This document shows positions 42,558 through 51,900 of a stretch of DNA of 64,000 nucleotides, piece by piece. The DNA lies in assembly GCA_947169935.1 (NCBI GenBank), contig CAMVRS010000003.1:1-64000 (forward strand), given 5' to 3'. The notes beneath the pieces are model-generated. The model was not told the origin of the DNA, ran no database searches, and worked only from the letters and a program-made list of their open reading frames with translations. The position numbers were made by a program, and so were the translations under genes. Numbering within the stretch: the first letter of the stretch is position 1; the number at the start of each line of letters is the position of its first letter. The stretch is from an uncultured Lachnospiraceae bacterium. GTDB lineage: Bacteria > Bacillota > Clostridia > Lachnospirales > Lachnospiraceae.

Positions 42558-43984
42558 AAAAAACCCTTTATATCAAACTGCTGTTAGCATATGTGATCTT
42601 TGCGGTCTTCGGTCTTATCGTGGTAGCAACCTTTATGCAGCAGATGACTATGAGCCGTCTGCAGCAGGATAAGGCCGAGGAACTTTACCGTTTTGCAAAT
42701 ATTCTTTCCGAGAATGAAGGTCTTGCGCTTTACCAGAATAAATCTTCGATAGCCGGTACCAAGACGGCTCTTGATCAATACGCAGCAATGCTTAACGCAA
42801 GGCTTCAGATATTAAATCCCTCAGGTCTTATAATAGTGGATTCCGCACTGCCGGTAAATGTTGAAACTCCGCTCAGTGTGGAGGATTTTGACATGACTAC
42901 GCTGTCAGGGTCTTTTTTTACCATCGGAAAATTTTATGACCAGTTTACATCCGAACATCTTTCGGTTGCCGCGCCCATTACCATAGGTTATTCGGTCCGC
43001 GGGTATGTTCTGATACATTACGACTGCAAGCTTTTACAGAATACGGCTAATCATCTGGTGAATATCGATTATGTTCTTGTCATTATTCTCTTTGTGCTTT
43101 CGCTGATCATACTTATCTTCTTTACGGAGCTGGTCTATATGCCGCTGCGCCGTATCATAGCGGCTACGGAGGAATATGCGGCAGGTAATCTGCGCTATCC
43201 CATAAGCGTTGACAGTGATGATGAGATAGGTTATCTTGCGGCGTCTCTTGCATATATGGCGCAGGAGCTGGCGAAGGGCGAGGACAACCAGAAGCATATA
43301 GTTGCAAATGTTTCCCATGATTTTCGTTCGCCTCTTACTTCCATCAACGGTTATCTTAAGGCGATGGAGGATGGTACTATACCGCCCGAGATGTATCCGA
43401 AGTATATAGGGATAGTGCTTAATGAAACAGAGCGTCTGATCAAGCTGACCAATAATCTGCTGACCCTTAATAATCTGAATACCGAGGGCATGATACTTGA
43501 TAAGACGGATTTTGATATCAATGATGTGATCCGCAAGACCATATCTACTTTTGAAGGAAGCTGCCGTGAAAAGAAGATCGCCATGGAGCTTTCGCTCACG
43601 GGAGAGACGCTGCCGGTGCATGCAGATCTGACCCGCATACAGCAGGTACTTTACAATCTGATAGATAATGCGATCAAGTTCAGTCATCATAATTCTGTCA
43701 TAAAAGTGGGTACCACGGAGCGTCATAATAAAGTGTTTGTCTCCGTAAAGGACAGCGGCATAGGTATCCCCAAGGAGAGCGTGCCCCTGGTATTCAACCG
43801 TTTTTACAAATCAGATATATCCCGCGGCAAGGATAAGAAGGGAACGGGACTGGGGCTTTCCATCACTAAAGAGATAATACGCGCCCATGGCGAGAATATA
43901 AATGTCATAAGCACCGAAGGCGTTGGTACGGAGTTCATATTCAGCCTGCAGCTTGCAGAGGAGAATGAGGAAGGAGCATCATGA
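42554..43984 (+). CDS. Sensor histidine kinase
   Basis: A 476-residue membrane kinase. Transmembrane segments lie near residues 7-27 and 172-195 around an extracytoplasmic sensor of about 145 residues; a HAMP domain follows (about 196-250). The phospho-acceptor is H255 in NVSHDFRSPLTSINGY, and the ATPase has NLIDNAIKFS (N box), DSGIGIPKES (G1) and GTGLGLSITKEI (G2). It should phosphorylate the response regulator encoded just before it, with which it overlaps by 4 bases. The signal is unknown. It overlaps the next lipoprotein gene by 4 bases as well, so that protein may belong to the signalling unit. Confidence 0.93.
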   Translation: MKKTLYIKLLLAYVIFAVFGLIVVATFMQQMTMSRLQQDKAEELYRFANILSENEGLALYQNKSSIAGTKTALDQYAAMLNARLQILNPSGLIIVDSALPVNVETPLSVEDFDMTTLSGSFFTIGKFYDQFTSEHLSVAAPITIGYSVRGYVLIHYDCKLLQNTANHLVNIDYVLVIILFVLSLIILIFFTELVYMPLRRIIAATEEYAAGNLRYPISVDSDDEIGYLAASLAYMAQELAKGEDNQKHIVANVSHDFRSPLTSINGYLKAMEDGTIPPEMYPKYIGIVLNETERLIKLTNNLLTLNNLNTEGMILDKTDFDINDVIRKTISTFEGSCREKKIAMELSLTGETLPVHADLTRIQQVLYNLIDNAIKFSHHNSVIKVGTTERHNKVFVSVKDSGIGIPKESVPLVFNRFYKSDISRGKDKKGTGLGLSITKEIIRAHGENINVISTEGVGTEFIFSLQLAEENEEGAS

Positions 43985-45084
43985 AAAAAAAGACAGTGAT
44001 AGCTTTGCTGGCTGTTGCAGCGCTCGCGCTTACCGCATGTACCGCTGCACAGGAAATGCGCGGGACATATCAGGGAGACGATGGCGGAGATGACGGCAAC
44101 GACGGACACGACGGAAATGACGGACACGACGGAAATGACGGAAACGATGGCGGCGACGAAGATTATTCAAATGTAGAGCTGCCGGAGAATGAGATGATCA
44201 TCCTGTCCCACAGCACAAACGGAGCCTGGTATATCGAGGATAACGGCGTCTTTGTTTATTCCGACGGAACGGCGTATGGTTTTGACTTTGATAAGCAGGA
44301 GTATGGCAGCTACGATTTTGATGATTATATCAGGGATGAGCGCAGATATGAGCTTATCAGGAAATACGTAGGAGCCGGATCTGATTTCGAAAAGCAGAAC
44401 GGCCGTATCTATCTGGCAGGTATAGACGAGGATGTGCTTAAGCATTTCTATTATCTGGGGACACAGGTAGATCCCAATGCGGGATTTAAAGATGAGCAGT
44501 GGGCCTGTGATATGGGTCAGAGGACGCTGTATTTTGTCGATCATGGTAAAAAGATCGAGATCTGTTCTTCCGGGGATGTAAATTACACGCCTAAGGACAA
44601 GAACGCTAAGAAATTTCAAAAGCTCTGGAAGGAAGATAATGCGATAGATACGAGTGTGGTAAAGTATATCCATGTATATGACGGATCGGATTATCCGCTG
44701 GTCAATCCCGAATGGGGATATGATCCCGATCATGAGGGCTGCCATGTTTTTGCGGACAGCAAAGAACTGCAGGATTTTGCGGAAGAGACGGACTGGGATG
44801 CCAATGAGATCTTAGACCTGATAGACTACGAGCCTGATGAATACTTATATCTGGTGCAGATACAGAATGTTAATTCCGGCGGCTATGATCTGAAATGTTC
44901 GGGCGTTATCTTTTATGAGGATAAGGTGGATCTGATCCCTTCGGAGAATAATGCGTATCCCGAGGGTATGGTAACGGAGCAGATGGATGGTTTTTGCTCG
45001 GTAATGGCGCTGCCGAAGTATCTGTTTGATTACACGGCGCCGCAGCTCTATCATTTTGACGGAACGGCATGGATATATCAATGA
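43981..45084 (+). CDS. Lipoprotein with (DGNDGH) repeats, linked to two-component system
   Basis: A 367-residue lipoprotein with signal peptide and lipobox (L-T-A-C, cysteine near residue 20). A linker of repeated D-G-N-D-G-H/N units (about 37-60) follows; the DNA there is a 15-18 base tandem repeat likely to vary in length. The remainder (about 65-367) is acidic, soluble and unrecognised, perhaps two related domains. The ATG overlaps the kinase stop, so it is co-expressed with the two-component pair and could be an accessory sensor or an output. No catalytic motif is visible. Confidence 0.75.
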   Translation: MKKKTVIALLAVAALALTACTAAQEMRGTYQGDDGGDDGNDGHDGNDGHDGNDGNDGGDEDYSNVELPENEMIILSHSTNGAWYIEDNGVFVYSDGTAYGFDFDKQEYGSYDFDDYIRDERRYELIRKYVGAGSDFEKQNGRIYLAGIDEDVLKHFYYLGTQVDPNAGFKDEQWACDMGQRTLYFVDHGKKIEICSSGDVNYTPKDKNAKKFQKLWKEDNAIDTSVVKYIHVYDGSDYPLVNPEWGYDPDHEGCHVFADSKELQDFAEETDWDANEILDLIDYEPDEYLYLVQIQNVNSGGYDLKCSGVIFYEDKVDLIPSENNAYPEGMVTEQMDGFCSVMALPKYLFDYTAPQLYHFDGTAWIYQ

Positions 45085-45144
45085 TAAAAGTTTTATTTCC
45101 GGCGGGCGAATGAGGATATGCCGGGTGTGTGAAGGAGGAAGATC

Positions 45145-46380
45145 ATGAATACAAAGTGGAAACTGCTGATAATCCTGGGAGTTTTTGGATTGGCTATGAC
45201 CTATCTGGGAGTGAAGGACTGGATCGTCCTTTCCAAGCCTGCAAAGGATATCACGGAACTCTGGAATGCCGATTATCAGGATCTGAAGGTGGGAGACCAT
45301 GTCTGCTTTGATGTAAATCTGGTATGGGATCTGATAGGAAGCCAGGTAAGGGAGAACAAGACTTTGGGAATAACCACTTCCGAGAAGGAGAGTGCGAGGT
45401 ATTATATCCTGCCTTTCTGCCAGGATATAGAAGACGGATATATCTATCCCACACCCTATCTGCTGGTAAAACTCGGAAGCCAGTATAACGGTACCATGGA
45501 CAGTATGATCGAAAAGACGGCAGATTGGTGGGATAATAACGGTACTTATGATGAGATCCCCACCTCTTCGCTGCACTTTGACGGAAGGCTGGAAAAACTT
45601 CCCAATGATATACGCAAGCAGCTCAGTTCTTCGCTGGATGCAGGAGAGGATCTGGAGGATTATATGCTTCCGTTGCTCTTTGTGCCCATAGCGGTTCCCG
45701 GAGCAGCTAAGGGGATGGCGATCGCCGGAATATTATGTCTGATGGTATTTCTGGTAATACTTTTCTTTGTGATAAGGGGAGCGGCTACGGCATCGCCCCA
45801 GCCCATACCCGGAGTGAGAACGCAGCCTTTCGTACCCCAGGGCGGGGATCCGGGAGCTGTATTCGCACAGCAGCCCCAGGGAGGTAACTTCGGATCGGCA
45901 TTTACGCAGCAGGGAACAGGCACCAATACATTAGGACAGACGGGAACGGCCGGATCGGCATTTGCGCAGCAGGGAACAGGCATTAATACATTGGGGCAGC
46001 CGGAAACGTCACAGCCCCGTTCACAGTATTCGACGGCTACATTGGAAACAACCCAGATCCCTTATATACCGGGGTATTCATACGGACCTGATCCCTCGAA
46101 GCAGAATGCAGGTTCGGCGCAGAGCGCAGGCACATCGCCTTTGGGACCGGTGCCCACCCAGACTACGGGAAGTACAGCACCTTTAGGACCTTCCACGCTG
46201 GGACCTACTCCCACTCAGACCGGCAGCAGCTACGGAGCGCCTTCATCCCTGCAGCAGCCCTATGGTACGACGCCTGTGCAGGAGGAGGAAGACGGTCCGC
46301 TCTACGCGGATAATTCAGAGATTAAGAACGTTTTTAAAGGCGCATTTGCAAATCCTACAGATAACGGAAACAATTCATAA
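45145..46380 (+). CDS. Membrane protein with Gln/Gly/Pro-rich cytoplasmic tail
   Basis: A 411-residue protein. A membrane segment lies near residues 5-24, an exterior domain of about 150 residues follows, a second membrane segment is near 190-212, and the tail (about 215-411) is a low-complexity stretch rich in Gln, Gly, Pro, Thr and Ser. The tail contains two near-identical repeats of about 21 residues around GSAFxQQGTGxNTLGQ. The first half recalls small two-helix membrane proteins such as DUF6709, but I am not certain. GGAGG precedes the ATG. The longer stop-free frame from 45129 is out of register and a shadow. A terminator follows. Confidence 0.65.
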   Translation: MNTKWKLLIILGVFGLAMTYLGVKDWIVLSKPAKDITELWNADYQDLKVGDHVCFDVNLVWDLIGSQVRENKTLGITTSEKESARYYILPFCQDIEDGYIYPTPYLLVKLGSQYNGTMDSMIEKTADWWDNNGTYDEIPTSSLHFDGRLEKLPNDIRKQLSSSLDAGEDLEDYMLPLLFVPIAVPGAAKGMAIAGILCLMVFLVILFFVIRGAATASPQPIPGVRTQPFVPQGGDPGAVFAQQPQGGNFGSAFTQQGTGTNTLGQTGTAGSAFAQQGTGINTLGQPETSQPRSQYSTATLETTQIPYIPGYSYGPDPSKQNAGSAQSAGTSPLGPVPTQTTGSTAPLGPSTLGPTPTQTGSSYGAPSSLQQPYGTTPVQEEEDGPLYADNSEIKNVFKGAFANPTDNGNNS

Positions 46381-46388
46381 ATAATGAG

Positions 46389-46436
46389 GCAGGCCATCCC
46401 GGAAAGCATAAAAGTTTAGAAGGGAGGCCTGCTTTT
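46389..46436 (+). terminator. Terminator after the membrane protein gene
   Basis: GCAGGCC (46389-46395) pairs with GGCCTGC (46426-46432) over a 30-base loop, followed by TTTT. The long loop lowers certainty. Confidence 0.5.
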
Positions 46437-46440
46437 AAAT

Positions 46441-46469
46441 TTGCAGACGGCCTTTTATTATGATATAAT
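46441..46469 (+). promoter_or_regulatory. Promoter of flavodiiron gene
   Basis: TTGCAG, 17-base spacer, TATAAT preceded by TGA (extended -10), about 34 bases before the ATG at 46503. Confidence 0.65.
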
Positions 46470-46502
46470 GCCCTTTTGAGTGAATTGGAAGGAGGTATCA
46501 CT

Positions 46503-47675
46503 ATGTACGAGCCGAATATCACTGAAGATATCATCAATATAGGCGTTGATGATAAGAATATCAAAGTATTTGAGAACCAGTATGAACTGCCCGACGGTAT
46601 GGCATACAACTCATATCTGATCCTTGATGAGAAGGTATGTGTCATGGACAGCGTGGATGCGGATGTGACCGGCGAATGGCTGGCGAATCTGGAAAAATAC
46701 CTTGGCGGCAGAAGCATAGATTATATAGTGGTACAGCATATGGAGCCGGATCATTCGGGATCCCTGATGGCGTTTCTGGATAAGTATCCCGCTGCAAGGA
46801 TAAAGACTTCCATGGCGGCATCTAACATGATGAAGCAGTTTTTTGATACCGATCTGAGCGGCCGTATAGATGTTATAAAGGAAGGCGATACCTTAAATCT
46901 TGGAAAACATGAACTCAGCTTTATCGCTGCACCCATGATCCACTGGCCGGAAGTAATGATGACCTATGATGCTTTTTCAAAGACGCTTTTTTCCGCTGAT
47001 GCTTTCGGCAAGTTCGGATACAAGGGAGCCGAGGCTGATGACTGGGCCTGCGAGGCAAGAAGATATTACTTTAACATAGTAGGTAAGTATGGAACACAGG
47101 TACAGGCAGTGCTCAAGAAGCTTGCGGATAAGGAGATAGAACATATCTGCGCTCTTCACGGACCGGTGCTTCCGGAGAATGAGCCCTTAAGTTTCTATAT
47201 AGATAAGTATAAGACTTGGTCGGCATATGAGCCTGAAGATGAAGGCGTAGCCATCATCTATGCGGGCATTCACGATACAGGTACAAAGCCCGCTGCTCTT
47301 AAGCTGCAGGAGATACTTGAAGCTAAAGGTGTTAAGTACGGCGTGACCAACTTAACTGAAGATGATCTGCATGAGGGCGTGGAGGATGCATTCCGCTACA
47401 GTAAGATGGTATTGCTTGCATCTTCTTATGACGCAGATATCTTCCCTCCCATGAGAGCGTTCCTTAACGTACTTAATATAAAGGCATATCAGAAGCGCAA
47501 GGTGGCTCTGGTAGAAAACGGCAGCTGGGCACCTACCGCCGGCCGTGTGATGAAGCAGTATATCGAGGGCTTTAAGGATGTGGAACTTGTGGAGCCCATG
47601 GTGACAATTAAGTCCACGCTTAAGGAAGAAAATATAGAGCAGCTTAAGGCACTGGCTGAGGAATTGGTGAAATAA
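46503..47675 (+). CDS. Flavodiiron protein (FprA-type A flavoprotein)
   Basis: A 390-residue flavodiiron protein that reduces O2 to water (and possibly NO) to protect the anaerobe. The beta-lactamase-like domain has H79-x-E81-x-D83-H84, then IHWPEVM, SADAFGKFG and ALHGPV as further iron ligands. The flavodoxin domain starts near 250 (VAIIYAGIHDTGTKPAA); the FMN loop is somewhat different from the usual S/T-x-T-G-x-T. ATG 46503 follows GGAGG by 8 bases; an open frame from 46476 adds residues lying over the leader and is rejected. It appears monocistronic. Confidence 0.92.
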   Translation: MYEPNITEDIINIGVDDKNIKVFENQYELPDGMAYNSYLILDEKVCVMDSVDADVTGEWLANLEKYLGGRSIDYIVVQHMEPDHSGSLMAFLDKYPAARIKTSMAASNMMKQFFDTDLSGRIDVIKEGDTLNLGKHELSFIAAPMIHWPEVMMTYDAFSKTLFSADAFGKFGYKGAEADDWACEARRYYFNIVGKYGTQVQAVLKKLADKEIEHICALHGPVLPENEPLSFYIDKYKTWSAYEPEDEGVAIIYAGIHDTGTKPAALKLQEILEAKGVKYGVTNLTEDDLHEGVEDAFRYSKMVLLASSYDADIFPPMRAFLNVLNIKAYQKRKVALVENGSWAPTAGRVMKQYIEGFKDVELVEPMVTIKSTLKEENIEQLKALAEELVK

Positions 47676-47701
47676 GAGAATCCTTCGGTGAGCGTGTCAT
47701 T
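47675..47701. repeat. Degenerate dispersed repeat remnant
   Basis: AGAGAATCCTTCGGTGAGCG followed by TGTCATTG resembles a decayed half-copy of the 34937-35002 repeat and abuts the -35 element at 47700. Confidence 0.35.
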
Positions 47702-47728
47702 GACAAAAGTTATAAAAACTTATAAAAT
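47700..47728 (+). promoter_or_regulatory. Promoter of ATPase gene, covered by repeats
   Basis: TTGACA, 17-base spacer, TAAAAT. The first TTATAAAA repeat lies in the spacer and the second overlaps the -10 element. Confidence 0.6.
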
Positions 47729-47795
47729 AATCCGGAAGTTATAAAAATATTGGCCCAGTTATAAAAACTTATAAAACAGATAGAAAGTTATAAAA
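47708..47795 (+). repeat. Six ordered A[G/C]TTATAAAA repeats, candidate operator array
   Basis: Copies begin at 47708, 47718, 47737, 47757, 47767 and 47786. The second three repeat the spacing of the first three at an exact 49-base offset, so the array is a 49-bp tandem duplication, each unit having the motif three times at 10- and 19-base steps, i.e. on one face of the helix. It covers the promoter and the leader up to 11 bases before the ATG at 47806. Confidence 0.7.
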
Positions 47796-47805
47796 GGTGG
47801 GGATC

Positions 47806-48846
47806 ATGTCGAATCCTTTTACAATAGCATTTGGAAAGAAACCCGGTAAATTTGTATCCAGACCGATTCAGACAAATAACATAATCGAGGATTTTACATC
47901 GGAAACTCCTGCCAGTTATGTATATATGCTTACGGGGGTTCGCGGCAGCGGCAAGACCGTAATGATGACTTCCATAGCCCGGGAGTTTTCATCCATGAAG
48001 GACTGGGTGGTACTTGAACTTAACCCGGCACGTGATCTTCTGGAAGGCCTGGCTGCCAGATTATATGATCAGAAACAGCTGCAGCATCTTTTTTTAGAGG
48101 CTAAGATCAATCTTACTTCTTTTGGCATCGGAGTATCGATAGAGGGTGCTTTACCGGTAGCAGATATAGAGGTTGCAGTCAGCCGTATGCTCAAAGCTCT
48201 TGATAAACATAATAAGCGCGTTCTGATAACCATTGATGAAGTGACAAATACAGAGAACATGCGTATTTTTGTGAGTGCATTTCAGATTTTTTTACGACAG
48301 GATCTGCCTGTTTTTTTACTTATGACAGGTTTGTATGAAAATATTTACGAATTGCAGAATGTTGATAATCTTACTTTTTTATATCGGGCACCTAAAGTAT
48401 TTCTGGAACCGTTGAATTACAGTGCTATCCGCAGTGCTTATCAGAAGGTATTCGATATTGACAATGAAGAAGCGGGACATATGGCTGATATAGTAAAGGG
48501 CTATCCGTTTGCATTCCAGCTTTTGGGATATCTTTATTGGAATGAGAGATCATATAATTCGCTTGAAGATATAATGCCGGAATTCGATCAGTATCTTTCT
48601 GAATATGTATATGAAAAAATATGGTCAGAGATGTCGGCTACAGATCACGAGGTAGCGTATGCCATAGCATCGGAAAATAACATAGCAATAAAAGATCTGA
48701 GGCAAAAGATTGAGAATATGAGTTCCGAAAAGCTTTCTGTTTACCGTGAACGTCTGAAACGAAAGGGTATTCTGGATACAGCAACTTATGGACATTTATC
48801 ATTTCTTCTGCCGCGTTTTGATGAATTTGTAAAGAATATGAGATAA
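47806..48846 (+). CDS. AAA/STAND-type ATPase with C-terminal winged helix
   Basis: A 346-residue ATP-binding protein. Walker A GVRGSGKTV is near residues 46-54, Walker B VLITIDEVTN near 143-152 and an arginine-rich sensor part follows; the last about 90 residues look like a winged helix (SATDHEVAYAIASENNIAIKDLRQK and following). This pattern matches the small prokaryotic ATPases of the ORC/STAND-like group, which are often of unknown role. ATG 47806 has AGGTGGGG upstream; an in-frame GTG at 47797 is less likely. The promoter is covered by a repeat array, which may bind this protein (autoregulation, inference) or another regulator. Confidence 0.7.
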   Translation: MSNPFTIAFGKKPGKFVSRPIQTNNIIEDFTSETPASYVYMLTGVRGSGKTVMMTSIAREFSSMKDWVVLELNPARDLLEGLAARLYDQKQLQHLFLEAKINLTSFGIGVSIEGALPVADIEVAVSRMLKALDKHNKRVLITIDEVTNTENMRIFVSAFQIFLRQDLPVFLLMTGLYENIYELQNVDNLTFLYRAPKVFLEPLNYSAIRSAYQKVFDIDNEEAGHMADIVKGYPFAFQLLGYLYWNERSYNSLEDIMPEFDQYLSEYVYEKIWSEMSATDHEVAYAIASENNIAIKDLRQKIENMSSEKLSVYRERLKRKGILDTATYGHLSFLLPRFDEFVKNMR

Positions 48847-48888
48847 GTGTAACGAATATAAGGATGAGCATAAGATGATAGCTTCACA

Positions 48889-48923
48889 TGTCATTCTGAG
48901 GAGCGCAGTGACGAAGAATCTTT
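48889..48923. repeat. Dispersed repeat, single arm
   Basis: TGTCATTCTGAGGAGCGCAG followed by TGACGAAGAATCTTTT, nearly identical to the right arm of the 34937-35002 copy. It lies between the ATPase and activase genes. Confidence 0.7.
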
Positions 48924-48952
48924 TGAATATTTAGATAAAGGAAATAAAAGAA

Positions 48953-51900
48953 ATGAGTACCAACAAGATCATGGTGGGTATCGATGTAGGATCTACGACC
49001 ACAAAGATAGCGATAACAAAGGAAGGCGAGCTTACTTATCATAAGTACATCAGGCATTTCGCAAGGCAGAGAGAAAGCATAATAAACCTTCTGGAAGAAG
49101 CAAAGGATGAACTGACCGGAAAAGACATAATAATGTGTATGACCGGTTCGGGTGCGAGACACCTTGCAGAGGGACTTGGCGTACCCTTCACCCAGGAGGT
49201 GGTTGCAAACTCCTTGGCGCTTAAGCGCATATATCATCATATCGGCACGGCTATAGAGCTGGGCGGCCAGGATGCAAAGATCATCTTCTTTAAGGATGAT
49301 GATAACGGCGAGCCTCAGGTTTTCGATATGCGTATGAACGGAAGCTGCGCAGGCGGTACCGGCGCCTTCATCGATGAGGTTGCTACTGTATTAAACATCC
49401 CTGCGACTGAGCTTAATGCGGCAGCAGAGCGCGGCAGCAGCGTATATGATATTTCCGGACGCTGCGGCGTTTTCGCAAAGACTGATATACAGGCGCTCTT
49501 AAACCAGGGCGTAAAGAAGGAAGACATAGCGCTTTCTTCCTATCATGCGATAGCAAAGCAGACCATAGGCGGTCTTTCGCAGGGCCTGGAGATAAAGGCT
49601 CCCGTGGCGTTCGAAGGCGGCCCTCTTACCTTCCATCCCCGTCTGGGAAAGGTTTTCAAGGAAAGACTGGAGCTTACGGATGATGACGTGATCATCCCCG
49701 AGCATCCGGAGATGATGGTGGCCTACGGCGCTTCACTTTCTATAGAAGAGCTGCATCAAAATGCCGAAAGCCGCAGGGTCGAAGATCTGATCGAGGGCTT
49801 GAAGGGACTTAAGAACCTTGATGAGAAAGCTTCTGAAAAAGGACAGAGATATTTTGACAGTGACAGTGAGAGAGCGGCATTTGCGAAAAGGCACAAAAAG
49901 CCCGATATGCCTTCCTATGATCCCAAGAAGGGCGAAAAGTTAAGGGTTTATCTTGGTATCGATTCCGGATCTACAACAACCAAGCTGGTGCTGATGAACG
50001 AAGAAGAGGAGCTGATCGATTCTTTCTATGCTTCCAATAAGGGTAATCCCCTGGATGTGGCAAAGAAGGCTCTTCTGGATATGTATGATAAGTATGAGAA
50101 AGCAGGAGCAGAGCTTGAGATAATAGCGGCAGCTTCTACAGGCTACGGCGAGTTCCTTTTTAACAAGGCTTTCCGCACAGAAACTCATCTGGTGGAGACG
50201 GTGGCTCATGCGCTGGCAGCTTCGCATTATTTCGGTGAAGATACCAGCTTTATACTGGATATAGGCGGACAGGACATGAAGGCCATCTGGCTGGAGAAGG
50301 GTATCATCACGAATATAGTGGTGAACGAAGCCTGCTCTTCCGGCTGCGGTTCCTTCCTTGAAAACTTCGCACATACACTGAATATAAAGACGGAGGAGAT
50401 CGCCACTGCGGCATTCCGTTCCGATGCACCTGCCAAGCTTGGCAGCCGCTGCACCGTGTTCATGAACAGCTCCATCATTACCGAGCAGCGTAACGGCAGC
50501 CAGCCTGATGATATCATGGCAGGCCTCTGTCGTTCCATTATAGAAAACGTATTCACAAAGGTTATCCGTGTTTCCAATATAGATTCACTGGGCAAGAAGA
50601 TAGTGGTACAGGGCGGTACCTTCCAGAATGATGCGGTATTGCGCGCTATGGAGCAGTACGTGGGCCGCGAGGTTACACGCGCGCCTTATGCGGGACTGAT
50701 GGGAGCTATAGGCTGTGCGCTCACCGCAAAGGAAACGGCAGCAGTAAAGGGCTTTAAGGGAACCTTCTTAAGTAAAAAGGAACTGCAGGAATTTTCCTAT
50801 AAACAGCAGGCCAATTCACCCTGTCCTTATTGCACGAATCACTGTAACCGCACTATACTTACATTCTCATCCGGCGAAAGCTGGGTGACCAACAACCGCT
50901 GCGAGAAAGGTGAAGTGCTGGGCGATCCCAAGGATAAGGCTACGCAGCAGAAGATAAAGGACATAGTGAATAAGTCCGATAAACCGGTCAATATGTATGA
51001 AACAAGGAAGAGACTGCAGAACATGGATTATCCCTTCGAGCAGCTCCTTCCCGATCAGAATATAACCATAGGTATACCCAGAGTGCTTAACTTCTGGGAG
51101 GGCATGCCTTTCTGGAGTACCTTCTGGAAATCGCTGGGCTTTGGCTTTAAGACCTCACCGGTAAGTACCCGCGCTATCTACGAAAACGGCATACATGCTG
51201 TGCCTTCCGATACGGAATGCTTCCCGGCCAAGCTGGTGCACGGGCATATACGCGAACTGGTGAAGCTTAAGGTAGACCGCATCTTCATGCCTGAGATAGT
51301 GGTAATGCCTTCGGAAAATAAAGAGGAGACCAGCTTCTCACGCTGTGCATTGGTAAAGGGTTATCCCATCGTTATAAAGAATTCGGACAACCCCTATAAG
51401 AAATACGGCGTTAAATTCGATTCGCCTTATTTCTACTGGTATTCCGATGAAGACAGGGAAAAGCAGCTCTGCGATTACATGAAGGAGACTTATAACATCG
51501 AGCCTTCGGTAACAGCCAGTGCGGTAGAGATGGCTGCACGTGCGCAGAAGAACTATGATACCGAACTTAAAGCAGCAGGAAAGATGGTGCTGGAAGGCGT
51601 TGAGAAGAATGACGGCTTTGCAGTGGTCCTTGCCGGCAGACCTTATCATAATGATCCGCTGGTAAACCACGAGCTTCCTGAACTGCTGGTAAGCATGGGT
51701 GTTCCCGTACTGACAGCGGATTCGCTTCCTGATCTTCCCGACGTGGAACTGCGCAAATCACGTATCGATATAGTTAACAACTTCCATGCGCGTATGCTGG
51801 GCAGCAGTATACTGGCAGCCCAGAACGATCATCTGGAATATATACAGATAGTAAGTTTCGGCTGCGGACATGACGCGGTGCTCTCCGATGAGATAGTGCG

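Noticed and set aside
47708..47795. CRISPR array
   Set aside because: The repeats are 10 bases at 10-20 base steps, without 25-40 base unique spacers or cas genes.
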